Positions 1 through 9,850 of a DNA stretch of 32,067 nucleotides are shown one piece after another. Under the pieces are notes generated by a model that worked only from the letters and a program-made list of their open reading frames with translations, made no database searches and was not told the origin of the DNA. The position numbers and the translations under genes are program-made. Positions within the stretch are counted from its first letter, which is position 1; the number at the start of each line of letters is the position of its first letter. Origin of the DNA: Blastomyces gilchristii SLH14081 (lineage: Eukaryota; Ascomycota; Eurotiomycetes; Onygenales; Ajellomycetaceae); NCBI RefSeq assembly GCF_000003855.2, contig NW_003101654.1:227483-259549 (forward strand), given 5' to 3'.

Positions 1-355
1 AAATAGAAGACTTTGTCAATGATTATATTAATATAGAGTTAATCCTAAATTCCAATAGAAATCTAGTGTTGCTGTTCTCAATTTCTTACAGAATCTATTG
101 AATATTGAGATATTAAAACTAGATTTAATATATCTCACTGTGCAGGGATTAAAGGCTCAGTCAGACCTTGAGGTATACTGATTTTATAGTTGTCATGTCT
201 GCTGATTATGTATTGAGTACAGTTGCTGAGGTATCTTTTTGTACTTTTCTGTCAGAGATGAGCCAGGTTGAGAGGAGTGATACAAGGGTGAGACTTGGCA
301 TTGATGTCTAGATACAATACACTGAAGACAGACTGCGGAGGTTGCACTTCAGAAG
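1..355. other. Decayed AT-rich stretch without a recognisable gene
   Basis: No reading frame of note and no recognisable protein relic was found here. Base composition resembles the mutated transposon sequence elsewhere in the window: AT-rich, with few CpG, GG or CC steps. From about 193 onward it is the mutated copy of a tandem repeat whose better preserved copy lies downstream. The identity is unknown. Confidence 0.5.
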
Positions 356-515
356 TGGCTGTTGATTATGTGCTTGATATTATCGCTGAGGTATCTTTTT
401 GTATTTTTCTGCCGGGGATGGGCCAGATTAGGAAGGGCGGTATGAGGGTGAGACTTGGTGTTGGTGTTTTGGAAGATCAAAGATGGGCAGGGTTTTCGCG
501 GAGGTTGCTCCTCAG
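193..515. repeat. Tandem repeat, two copies, 160-163 bp period
   Basis: Two adjacent copies share GATTATGT (203 and 363), GCTGAGGTATCTTTTTGTA (225 and 385), GGGTGAGACTTGG, and GCGGAGGTTGC (335 and 498). The spacing is 160 bp at the left and 163 bp at the right of the unit. The left copy is AT-shifted and the right copy keeps GGGG, CCGG and CG steps, so the two differ strongly in mutation load. On the minus strand both copies can be read as similar peptides, but a 163-bp period changes frame by one base, so a coding origin is not established. Confidence 0.75.
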
Positions 516-835
516 ATATCTCCACAACTACAGATTGGGGATCTTCCAAAATCAAGAAGATTGGTGCATATGGCTAGGTCTCTTCACCTTACAATTTGTA
601 TGGCAATTTGGCCCGGGGTTGTGGTGTGGTAGGGGGGAATGGGGGATAGTCTCACACAGGAGTTTCAAATGACATCTGGTTCATGTTTGGCTGGATAACT
701 CCACCACCACACGGGGTATGCGGTCGGCGATGGGGTCAAAATGCTTGTATGATTGAGGGCTTTTCAATGGATCTATCGGCGGGTTCTTATTTGAAAAATC
801 GAGTGAGTTTGTGATGAAGCGGTTGACCTGATTGT
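356..835. other. GC-richer, little-mutated island of unknown origin
   Basis: This stretch keeps many GG, CC and CG steps (GGGG, CCGGGG, TTTTCGCGG, CGGTCGGCGATGGGG) that are almost absent around it. Open frames exist on the plus strand (295-672, 125 codons) and the minus strand (349-555, 68 codons). Neither product resembles a family I know, and GC-rich sequence gives open frames by chance. It ends abruptly near 836, where mutated LINE sequence starts. It could be a young insertion, an LTR or MITE fragment, or unique sequence flanking the LINE. I see no terminal repeats that decide between these. Confidence 0.45.
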
Positions 836-840
836 GTTCT

Positions 841-1415
841 TCTAACAAGTATTAGAGAAAATATTTCAAAGAAAAAGTCTTCTAAGTATTTCAAACCTTG
901 ATGAAATAAGAATATCACTTCTAAAAGAATGTAATTAGTCACTGCTAAGAGAGATTAAAAGAATAACTTAATATCTGATGAAGAGTTCAAAGCTATTTAA
1001 AATAAATGTTTTTCAGATATTAAAATAGTCAAAACAGATGACTGGAATAAATTTCTTAAAGAAGCATAAGAAAAAGAAGTTTTTAAAGCCTTTATCTATA
1101 CTAAAACAAGAAGTGTAGCAAATCTTTCAATCTTAGAATATGAATTTCAGAATGAATCATATACAGCAAACTCTTTTGAGAAAAAGTGTCAAGCTTTTAT
1201 GAGAATTCTCTTTCAAAACTCATCACATTTAGAAGAAGAGAATATGTCATTTCATGAATATATTGATGAAAATAACTGGGAATGACCTGAGCTTACATGT
1301 GATAAACTAGAGTCAGCAATATTCTCAAGTTCAATTAAAACTGCTGCAGGGCCTGATTCAATTAATCACTTGATTATTCAAAACACATATTTCTACTTGA
1401 AGAATGAATATTTTG
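841..1415 (+). pseudogene. LINE-A ORF2 relic, segment 1: endonuclease-RT linker and RT start
   Basis: Reading through stops gives KYFKPWWNKNI near 886-918 (PWW comes from CCT TGA TGA), the conserved tryptophan pair after the endonuclease in this LINE group. FKAFIYTKTRSVANLSIL follows at about 1085-1135. Then come WPELTCDKLESAI and TAAGPDSINHLIIQ near 1286-1381, the start of the RT domain (the family has GPDGI). The frame changes between parts, so there are frameshifts as well as stops. The segment ends at the Gypsy-1 target duplication, and the RT frame resumes at 7138. No endonuclease catalytic motif is visible upstream. Confidence 0.8.
1411..1415. repeat. Gypsy-1 target site duplication, left copy (TTTTG)
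   Basis: TTTTG directly precedes the LTR start TGTAAG and is repeated at 7133-7137 right after the other LTR. Five bases is the usual duplication for Ty3/gypsy integrases. Confidence 0.85.
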
Positions 1416-1729
1416 TGTAAGAGGCCTACGCCGAATAGATTGGTATAATATTGATAGGTCTTATATAACAAAGAGAAAAATGTTAGAGAAGAAAAGAAAG
1501 AGAAAGTGCAAGAATCAGCAATCAAAGTGAATATTTATACATGTATGTGGTGATGTACATGGTGGTGCTTCAGAGTGGAAGAATATACACATGTTCATAG
1601 CAGCTGAGAATCGGTGATCAGAACATACATGTTCATAGCAGCTGAGAATCAGCAATCAGAAATGAGGCAGTAGAAATCTATGAAGTGTACAGAATAGTCT
1701 ATATAATTGATCAGGTGCAGCTCACTACA
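1416..1729 (-). repeat. Gypsy-1 3' LTR (left copy), 314 bp
   Basis: Starts TGTAAGAGGCC and ends CACTACA in plus orientation. It aligns with 6857-7132 but is 38 bp longer because a unit containing ACATGTTCATAGCAGCTGAG is present twice (from about 1587 and from about 1625). The first 35 bases keep GGCC and CGCCG, while the rest has lost nearly all CpG. The other LTR shows the opposite pattern in these bases, so neither copy is the ancestral sequence throughout. Confidence 0.9.
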
Positions 1730-1733
1730 TTAA

Positions 1734-1745
1734 CCCTCTCTTTTC
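1734..1745 (-). other. Polypurine tract of Gypsy-1
   Basis: On the element strand the sequence GAAAAGAGAGGG followed by TTAA lies just before the 3' LTR. A purine run here is the expected primer for plus-strand DNA synthesis in LTR retrotransposons, and it fixes the minus orientation. It keeps a GGG run although most of the interior has lost such runs. Confidence 0.65.
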
Positions 1746-4700
1746 AGAAGCAGTTCCCATTGGTCAAGAGCTGCTGTTTCAGATAACACGGAACTCAGAG
1801 TTCAGGTCAGTTAATCATAGCTGACTCATTTCATAAGATATTATCAACTGCAGCTGTGTGATCTCTTATCAAGAATATCTTCAATCTCTCACTCAAGCTC
1901 ATTATCTTCTCCTATGATCCCTGATAATTGTCAGTCAGAAGTTAGTTGAGAAGAGAATAGATTGATAATGATGTGACAGAGCAAGCTTGTATGAAAGACA
2001 TTATAAATCTCTGATAATATGTTAAGACAGTAGTTATGACTATCTAGAACTTCTATCACTTTATACTTGACATAGCAGTCATCTAGCATATGAGATGAAC
2101 ATGTGATTCATATATTCTTAAGATTCAATTATACTAGATCTTCTATCTTATATTGTTCAGTGAGATCTCAGTGAACATTGATTTGATTCTCTTGATCTTG
2201 TTTTACAGTTATTATGAAGGCCTCTGTCTAATTATGAACATCTCAGAGTTTCATTACTATATTGTCAGCAATCTGAATTGAACTGCAGAGGTCTGATATA
2301 AACTGTGTGATCTCTAGAAGATTCAACACCTTCATGTGATAACTGTGTGTAAGAAAGAATGAGTTTATATCTGTTGAAACAGTATCTTGTTCATTGATAG
2401 TAATCTCTGTGTGTAGAAGCAGATCATGTCAATTATCTTGTAAGTGATTGCAGAACTTACAGAGATAGTTCTTTATGATCTGAATTGTTCATTCTGATAC
2501 ATCATTGATCTCAGAGTGATAGACAGTTGACAGACAGTGTGTAATCTTGAGAACTTGACAGATTCTTGTTCAGAGAGTATTCATAAATTGACAGTTCTGA
2601 TCTGATACTATAGATCTCAGTAATTCATGCATCTGATAGAATGAGCTTCTTAGAAAAGCTTCAGCAACTTGTTTGATATTCATCTTGTTACAGAGTTTCA
2701 ATATAACACTCTGGCTCAATTAGTTCACAATGATCAGAACATTTCTACAGTTCTTACTCTCACAGAGATCAACAGCAAAGTCAATTATCATATCTTACTA
2801 GATTCTATCAGAGACATTAAGTGATTTCAGCAGGCCTTTTCTACAGTTCTTTCATGAGATGATGAAGAAACAATAGTTACAGTTTCAGATAAAATATCTG
2901 ATACTGTTTAATATCTCAGATTAGTAGAACTTTCAGAAGATCATTCAATACAGTTATTCATAACCTGAATAATCAGTCATATGCAAATCATGCATCTCTT
3001 ATATTATCTAAGTGTATAAGTGTTCAGAGTAGAGGACTCAATGTCACTCACAGAACTGTAGAGTGTTATTGTCATTGATTAAGTATTCTGAGATGTTGAT
3101 TCTTATATGTAGTTCTGAGAAGAATTGAGATGCTTCTTGATATACTGCTTCAGTGAGTGCTTGAAGAAGTTCATCAGTTTGAGCTGTTACATATCATAAT
3201 TCATTCAGTGTAGATTTGAGAGAAGTCAATATATCAGTGTCAGTGTCAGTATCAGTTCAGAGAGAGAATGTTCTAATTGAAGAAGTATGTATAGTGTCAT
3301 GAGTTGTTTTATCTTGATCAACTAGTATCTTCAGATTCAAGAGCTGATGCTCTCAGTTCATTCAGTGAGTATCTGTTACATCAGATGATATATCTTACTC
3401 TTATCATGAGAGGGCATCTGTCATTGAGTTCTGGCTGTCAGAATAGTAGTGTATTGTAAAATGAAAGCAGCTTAAGAACTCAGATCATCACATCTGATAT
3501 TCAGTGAGTTTATAAGTAGTTGTGAAGTATTTGAGATTCTTATAATCTGTAACTATCTCAACTTCAGAGATACTTCAGAGTTCAGAGTCTCATTCTTCTA
3601 AACAGTGTATAATTGTAAGAAGTTTCTTATTATAGATCTTATAATTGCATTCAGCAGGACTCAGTTTCTTAGACATGAAGACACATGATTGTAAAACATC
3701 TTTATCATCATATTACAATATCACTTTCTCTATTACATAGTCAGAGAAATCAGCTTCAACAACTGTCTTACAATTAGAATTGAATATTATCAGCAGAGAG
3801 ATATTAATGAACATCTTCTTCATCTGTGTAAATGCAGCTTTGATGTCTGCTGATCATTGAAATACTGTGTCTTTCTTAGTGAGTTCTATAAGTGATCTTA
3901 TAATATCTGAGAAGTTTCATATAAATTACTGATAGAAGTTAGCAAATCTGATGAAGCTTTGTACATCTTTCACAGTGCATAGAGCCTTTCATTCAAGAAT
4001 AGCAGAGACCTTCTCAGAATTCATTCAGATTCTCTTATCAGCTTCTATGATGAAACCTAAGTATTTAGTACTCTTGACTTTGAAATCACACTTGTCAATA
4101 TCAATTGATAGTTCTGCTTCTCATAGTCATTGTCATACTCTTTGTATATGCTCTTGATATTTCTTTCTAAATTCATCAGTGAAGATGAGAATATCATCTA
4201 GATAAGTAGATACAAATTCATCAAGAAAGTCTCAGAGTGCTCAGTTGATATACTTCTGAAATATACTGAAGACATTGATCAGTTCAAAGAGTGTGACTAC
4301 TCATTCAAAGAGATTATATTATGTTCAGAATGCTGTAAGTCACTCATCTCCTTCAGTGATATGAATCTTATGAAACACAGTGATGACATCTAACTTTGTA
4401 AATCATTGAGCTTGTTCAATGTGAGCTAGAGTTTCATTGATAAGAGATAAAGAATAACAGTCTTTCTTTATTAATCTGTTCAATTCTTGATAATTCATAC
4501 AGAATCAGAGTTCTTCATCTGATTTCTTTGCAAAGAGAATAGAGGCTGCAGTGAAAGAGTTACTAATATATATGAATTCTTTATTCAACAGATCATTGAG
4601 TGTCTTTTAAAGAAGAAGAAGTTCATCTCAGAACATGTTATAAAGAGAGTCTTATAACAGTTTGAGATTCTTACTGTTCTTTTTCTCTAACTTGATACTG

Positions 4701-5330
4701 TGATTCACTTCAGAACCTTGTAAGAAGAGTATATTCATAATATTATCTTGTCAGAAGACATCTAGATATTCATAATATTATTAAGAAAGTTTTGTATAAG
4801 AATCTGTTATTGTAACACAGAATAACTTTTCTAGAGTCTTTTTAATATTGATCAGACTGATGAAATAGATTGATATATAATTCTGCTATCAGTGAACTTG
4901 TCAGTGATTCTGTTGATGATTTTGATGATGACTTCTTTTTCAGAGTATTTTATAAGTGTTGACAGAGATCTGTGTAAGGTTCATAGTCTTGTGAATATTA
5001 TCTTCATGAATTCTGTCATCATTAGAGAATATCAAGCTCCTGTTTCAAGCATTCAGTAAGATGCCTTGTTCAGATAGTCAGACAAGTTCTAATATAAGAT
5101 TATAGTCAAGATTATCAACTTCATATACATAGATATCTTCATGTTAATGTTCTCTCATATCTATGTTCAGTTTCACTATGTAACAGATACAAACATTCTT
5201 CAGATCATCAAATTCTGTAAGAAGTCAGAGTTTTGATAAAGAGATATACTGAAGGTTATAATATCTTACAAGTGAAGATTTTATCATTACATAGTGACAT
5301 AGACTGCTGTCTATCATGGCTTTCATATTA
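1746..5330 (-). pseudogene. Gypsy-1 pol relic: protease, RT, RNase H, integrase
   Basis: On the minus strand, from right to left: a protease-like AMIDSS near 5299-5317 (the family has DSG); RT with an intact YLDDILIF at 4181-4204 followed by a readable YLGFIIEADKR; RNase H near 3513-3765 with [29 protein letters not shown] and TDYKNLKYF; integrase near 2440-2880 with MIIDFAVDL, NVLIIVNWLS and SIVSDQNCQF, then a region where HPETDG is decayed to HSEINDV. The polymerase aspartates survive, while TGA stops stand at family tryptophan positions. The frame at 3951-4157 on the plus strand is a shadow of the RT. No chromodomain was recognised downstream of the integrase. Confidence 0.85.
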
Positions 5331-5334
5331 TATA

Positions 5335-6856
5335 TGTTATTAATCACAGTAGATATAAGAATTGTATTCATTGTTATTTTCTCTTTAAATCATTGTCATC
5401 TGATCTCTTCAAGCTTCTGTTTATGAATTTGAACAGAAGCTAATCTTGTCCCTGTTTTACTGAGACATTCTTATAGTTATCTTTCAAATCTTTCTTCACT
5501 GCAATGTGGTTAATGTGAACAGACACTGATTCATCTTTTGAATGAGAAGACACTGATGTTTCTCTCAATTAAGAAGATATGTAGGTCAATCAGCAGTTAA
5601 AAGCAATGTACTCTGATTAATTACAGTTGATACACACTTCTCATTGATATTGATCAGCAACTTCTTCAGAAGTGATATCAGAAACTTGAAAACCTGTTCA
5701 GATAGCAGAGATTCTTGCTTATATATAGATATTTAAGTCTACTCAATTCATGACATCTGCATCATTGTTATTCTTCAGCACAGATGTATGAGTTGCTGAG
5801 ATGTAACATCTTCTGTCACTGTTCTGTATACTCTTAAGCTTGATAAGACAGTTATTCAATGTTCAGAGCTGTATATAGAAGTCTTCATAAGTCTGGTCTT
5901 TGTCTATGCTTATAAGAATCTGTAAGAGTTTGAAAGTTAATGTCTTCTTAAGCATACTAATCTTCATTCAATTCTCTCAAGATTGATCTTCTGCTTCTAG
6001 AATTTTAGTGTTGAAGTCAGGAATGAATATTGTAAGAGAAGTATTTCTCTGTCAAGTGCTCTGTAATTAATTTAATACTTTCTGTTATATGACAGTGTCT
6101 CAGAACAGAATATCAAGATATTTAATAATATTATCAGGTGTTTGCAATGCTGATTCACATGCTTTTATTCATGAATGAAACTTCTGTTTCATATGATTCT
6201 TCAATCATTCATTGATATATCAATCTTGATTGATTAGTGAACTGATAACATCTTCATCTATACTCAGTTTCATGAGCATTTTCATTCTTCATGATGAGTA
6301 GAGAGTGAGATCAGAAGTATTAAAATATATAAGAGCATCTAAGTGTTCTTTCAGTGCTTTTGTATTCAATTCTATAGATGTTGAAATTGTCTGAGTTTCT
6401 TATTGTAATAATTGTTAAATCTCTTTATATTGATGTTGTTAAGTTACATGCATATCAGCTATTTATTACTGTTGTAATTTCAACATTGCTTAAAGTTACT
6501 GTGATATTACTTCTATGCTCATGTTTGAGAGTTCTCTCATATTATCATTAGATGTGATTATCAATTATTGAATGTGTAATCATATGAATATCTCATACAT
6601 CTGAGTGTCAGAACTCTCAGATCTTTCACTGACATTCTCTTATAAGATCTTACTCTCTTTGTAAGATCTTGTTACAGAGTCAGAGTGACTGATGAGCAAG
6701 CTTCTATCTGAGAACTCAGTGTCTGCTTTAACTGATTGTTTCTCTTTCTTATGTGTTGTTACACATTCAGATATCTCTTGATGAATAATTGTTTCTAATG
6801 AGAAGATAATGCATGAATAATCATTTCTAATAAGAAGACAATAAATGTTTTTCTAG
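5335..6856 (-). pseudogene. Gypsy-1 gag relic with CCHC-type zinc knuckle
   Basis: The minus strand at 5593-5634 reads C-x2-C-x4-Y-x4-C (CINC...EYIAFNC), a nucleocapsid zinc knuckle whose histidine is replaced by tyrosine and which contains one TAA stop. Its place directly upstream of the protease-like motif and downstream of the 5' LTR fits gag. The rest, up to the LTR, should be capsid and leader by position. I do not recognise capsid motifs in it, and no frame stays open. Confidence 0.65.
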
Positions 6857-7132
6857 TGTAAGAGACTTACACTGAATAGATCAGTATAATATTGATAGGT
6901 CTTATATAACAAAGAGAAAAATGTTAGAGAAGAAAAGAAAGAGAAAATGTGAGAATCAGCAATTGAAGTGAATATTTATACATGTATGTGGTGATGTACG
7001 CGGTGGTGCTTCGGGGCGGAAGAATATACGCGTGTTTGTAGCGGCCGAGGATCGGCGATCGGGAATGGGGCGGTAGAAATCTATGAAGTGTATGAAATAG
7101 TCTATATGATTGATCGGGCGCAGCCCGCCACA
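6857..7132 (-). repeat. Gypsy-1 5' LTR (right copy), 276 bp, half mutated and half intact
   Basis: Starts TGTAAGAGACTTACACTG and ends CCCGCCACA in plus orientation. The first about 130 bases are mutated compared with the other LTR (GGCC to GACT). From about 6997 to the end it keeps ACGCGG, CGGGGCGG, GCGGCCGAGG and GGGCGCAGCCCGCC. The two overlapping minus-strand frames here (6924-7133, 6956-7150) are accidental, because the intact GC-rich half lacks stops. Confidence 0.9.
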
Positions 7133-7137
7133 TTTTG
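7133..7137. repeat. Gypsy-1 target site duplication, right copy (TTTTG)
   Basis: Matches 1411-1415 exactly. The LINE-A frame resumes directly after it. Confidence 0.85.
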
Positions 7138-8466
7138 AGCTCTTTTTCAATCTCTTAAAAGATGATTATCATTCTGAATGCTGAAGAGAAGCTACTGAAG
7201 TAATTCTTACAAAATCTAATAGAAAAGCTTTAATTTCTATATTCTATAGAGTAAGATCTCTGTTGAACTATTTGAGAAAAATTCTAGAAAAGATAATAGC
7301 TACTAGATTATCTTTTATAAGCTCTATTAGAGATTCTCTTCTATTTAATGAATAAATGAAAGATAAAAAACAATGTTCTGCAATTGACACTGTTCTTTCA
7401 ATTATTTATAATATTCAAGTAGCAAAGTATGAAGCTCTGGTCTCAACTGCAGTTTTCATTGATATAAAAGATACATTTAATCATACTTCAAAGTCTAAGA
7501 TGATTCAAACTTTGAAGATATTAAAACTGCCACTTTCTCTAATAAAATCAGTTAATTATTTTACATTTAAAAGAATTATACAACTATTCTTTGATGAAAG
7601 AAAACAAGATAAAACTGAGATAAAAATAGAAGTACTGCAAGAATCTTCAATCTCATCTGTTTTATTTGCAATATACAGTGCATATCTATTCAAGAATAGA
7701 GAGATGAAAATAGTGAGATCTTCAAGTTATATAGATGATATTAATCTACTCTACAGTTCAAAAACAATCAAAGAGAATTTAGAAGTGATTGAGAAAGCAG
7801 TAAAGAAAATCTCTATTAGAGCAGATATCAATCTAATTCAATTTAATATAAATAAAACTGAGTTAATTCACTTTTTTTCCAGATTTAATGAGAATGAACT
7901 AAGTCTACCTCTTTTGAATAAAGAGATTAAACTCAGTTTAAATATCAAATGACTAGAAGTATAATTAAACTTCAAGTTGAATTTTAAATATCATATTCAA
8001 CAAAGAATCATCAAGACAGAGAGACTACTGAATAGTATAATCAGACTATCAAATACTGAAAGAGGTCTATTCTTTCAGACTATAAGATAGTTATACATAG
8101 CCTGTATTATCTCAGTAGCTGATTATAAAGTTCAAGTTTAATGAAATAATTAAGGAAATTTCACTGAACTCTTTCAAAGTCTATAAAACAGAGCTTTGAG
8201 AAGAATTCTGAGAGTATTCAAATCATCTTCTATTATAGCAATGAAAATTGAAGCTTCAATTTCATCTTCTGCTATTTGATTTGAAAAAGCCTGTATGAAC
8301 TATGCTCTGAGAGTCATGAAGATGAGCTTAAATTATATAATCAGAGAAAGAGTCTCTTCTTCATTTTCATCAGTTAACTCAGAATATAAACTGAATTGAC
8401 ATAGATTTCTTAATTGAAATGAGAATAATACTTTAAAGAAAATGCTCTCTCAACTGTATAGACTAT
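7138..8466 (+). pseudogene. LINE-A ORF2 relic, segment 2: reverse transcriptase core and thumb
   Basis: Right after the duplication the protein resumes with CWREATEVIL (W from TGA), RSLLNYLRKILEKIIATRL, then an open frame of 198 codons at 7356-7952. That frame holds VFIDIKDTFNH (family FxDxxxAFD, first catalytic Asp kept) near 7454, LQESSISSVLF (family LPQGSPISPVLF, so G and P are lost) and YIDD at 7728-7739 with both catalytic aspartates kept. It ends at TGA where the family has the W of WLGV. Beyond it, RALRRILRVFKSSS and FEKACMNYALRV belong to the thumb/connection and are shared with LINE-F. The open frame is longer than its surroundings lead one to expect, but it lacks a real start and both ends of the protein. 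Confidence 0.88.
8462..8466. repeat. Gypsy-2a target site duplication, left copy (ACTAT)
   Basis: ACTAT precedes the LTR start and is repeated at 15684-15688. The undisturbed LINE-F copy reads GACTATACTCACTGATTAAAAATC across the same site (22210-22233), which confirms the junction. Confidence 0.9.
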
Positions 8467-8724
8467 TGTAAGAAATCCTGCTTCTCGCGGATTCTTTACC
8501 TCTATTCCTATCTCTCATGTAATCAATAGAGTTAGCGGCCGTTGGCTACACACAACTATATAGACTGAAGTTCATGAATACTATTTACAACTCAGCTTGA
8601 ATACTATTATACATTTAATCTCTACATTTTATCTTTCTACTGTGAATACTTCTAGTAGTTAACAGTATATATCACATCAAGCTGCAAACATCTGAATAGT
8701 CATCTGTGAGTACTTATTATTATA
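8467..8724 (+). repeat. Gypsy-2a 5' LTR, 258 bp
   Basis: Starts TGTAAGAAATCCTGC and ends TTATTATTATA (family end CTTACA). It aligns along its length with 15425-15683 and, inverted, with 25281-25536. The outer about 85 bases keep CTCGCGG, GCGGCCGTTGG and CCT runs, while the inner part is mutated (GCCTGCGAGC became ATCTGTGAGT). Confidence 0.88.
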
Positions 8725-9850
8725 TTTCAAGCTCTGTCAGTCAGCAATCACTCATTGTAATTAAAAGAACTACAAACTTGTATACTTCAATCTCTGTAAA
8801 CTCTACTGTAGACACTCAGAAGCAGTTATCTGAATCATGAATAATCTCTGTAAAAGAAGTCTCAGAGAACTTATTAATCACTTATAAGACATTATTCTCT
8901 ATATCTATGACAGAGAAACTCTCTGAACTTATAAATAAATCAATCTCAGTGAAGAACATTCTTGAGCATCTTTCACAGAATTAAGCTATTTTTTCATAAG
9001 AAATACTTTCTGTCTATAAACACTCTTGACTTGAGTCTCTAGACATAATCTTCAGAGATACTTACAAACTGAAAAGAAACTTTCTTAAGCTGTAATTACT
9101 TAAGATTAACTATCAAATCACAATCTATAAAGCTTTTATAAGTTTGTATTTGAAATTAACTCATAAGCTCAGCTGTGTGATATAGAAGATGAAGAGACTG
9201 TTATTTATATAATAACAGATCTCTACTACACTGAAGTCAAGAACTGACTGAATTTTTTAGAGAATAATTATAAGAGATTTCATTAATCTGTTCTTAAAAT
9301 CTATCTAAAGAATAAGTTGAAAGACTCTGTAAGCTGAATAGAGAATATCTGAGTTATAATTATCAATATTAGAAAAAGAGATAAGAAATCTGATAAAGAC
9401 TACTCACAGTGCTTTATAAAATTATAGTATAAATTATCATCTAGGAAAACAGAGCTCTAAAACAAGATCTGAATGATGATATTTATAAAGAGACTTAATA
9501 AAGATATGTAGAATAAGCTCATTAAGCAAGACTCTAAGCTCTTGACTCTGAAGAAACTGATAACTCTTATTCATTAATTACAGATTACTGTGAGAGTCAC
9601 AGATCTGCAGAGAGTAAATCACTGATCAACTCTGTAAGAACTAGAATAACAGAGAACAGATTTACTGAAGAAAGATGATAAGATATAGAGAGATTCATAT
9701 CTGACTACTGAGTAGAAAGACAGAGCTTTACAAGCTTCTATGAATAGAGTGTATAATAGAGAGATTAAGAAAAATGATCTCTACTTTATCTATTTTAAAT
9801 TAGAACATCTTCACACAAACTGTTCAGATAAATTAAAATAGATATTTAAG
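8725..9850 (+). pseudogene. Gypsy-2a leader and gag relic with degraded zinc knuckle
   Basis: The region lies between the 5' LTR and pol. Near its end, 9782-9823 reads YFIYFKLEHLHTNC, matching C-x2-C-x4-H-x4-C with both first cysteines turned to tyrosine (TGT to TAT). Upstream fragments such as SMNRVYNREIKKNDL are compatible with the nucleocapsid linker, but I cannot name capsid motifs. No frame stays open for long. No primer binding site starting with TGG follows the LTR. Confidence 0.6.

Larger units (their letters stand above)
1416..7132 (-). mobile_element. Gypsy-1, Ty3/gypsy LTR retrotransposon, complete but dead
   Basis: A 5717-bp element with related LTRs at both ends, each running TGT...ACA, and a TTTTG duplication outside. 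Coding relics read on the minus strand in the order gag (zinc knuckle), protease, RT, RNase H, integrase, which is the Ty3/gypsy order. A purine tract next to the left LTR agrees that the left LTR is the 3' LTR. I found no clear tRNA primer site next to the right LTR: after it the element strand reads CTAGAAAAAC, not TGG. It is inserted in the RT domain of LINE-A and so is younger than that LINE. All frames are broken. Confidence 0.9.

Noticed and set aside
295..672. 125-codon plus-strand frame as a gene
   Set aside because: It starts in the mutated copy of a tandem repeat, resembles no family, and lies in a GC-rich island where open frames are expected by chance. A competing frame exists on the other strand.
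3180..3260. Short CAGTGT/TCAGT repeats as a regulatory or CRISPR-like array
   Set aside because: They lie inside the decayed pol of Gypsy-1. The apparent repetition reflects the restricted vocabulary (TCAGA, CAGTG, TCTCA) left after loss of CG, GG and CC.
6924..7150. Minus-strand frames in the Gypsy-1 LTR
   Set aside because: They lie wholly within the LTR and its flank, are mutually overlapping, and have no protein resemblance.
8725..8745. tRNA primer binding site after the Gypsy-2a 5' LTR
   Set aside because: No TGG-starting stretch is present (sequence TTTCAAGCTCTG). It may be mutated, but it cannot be supported.
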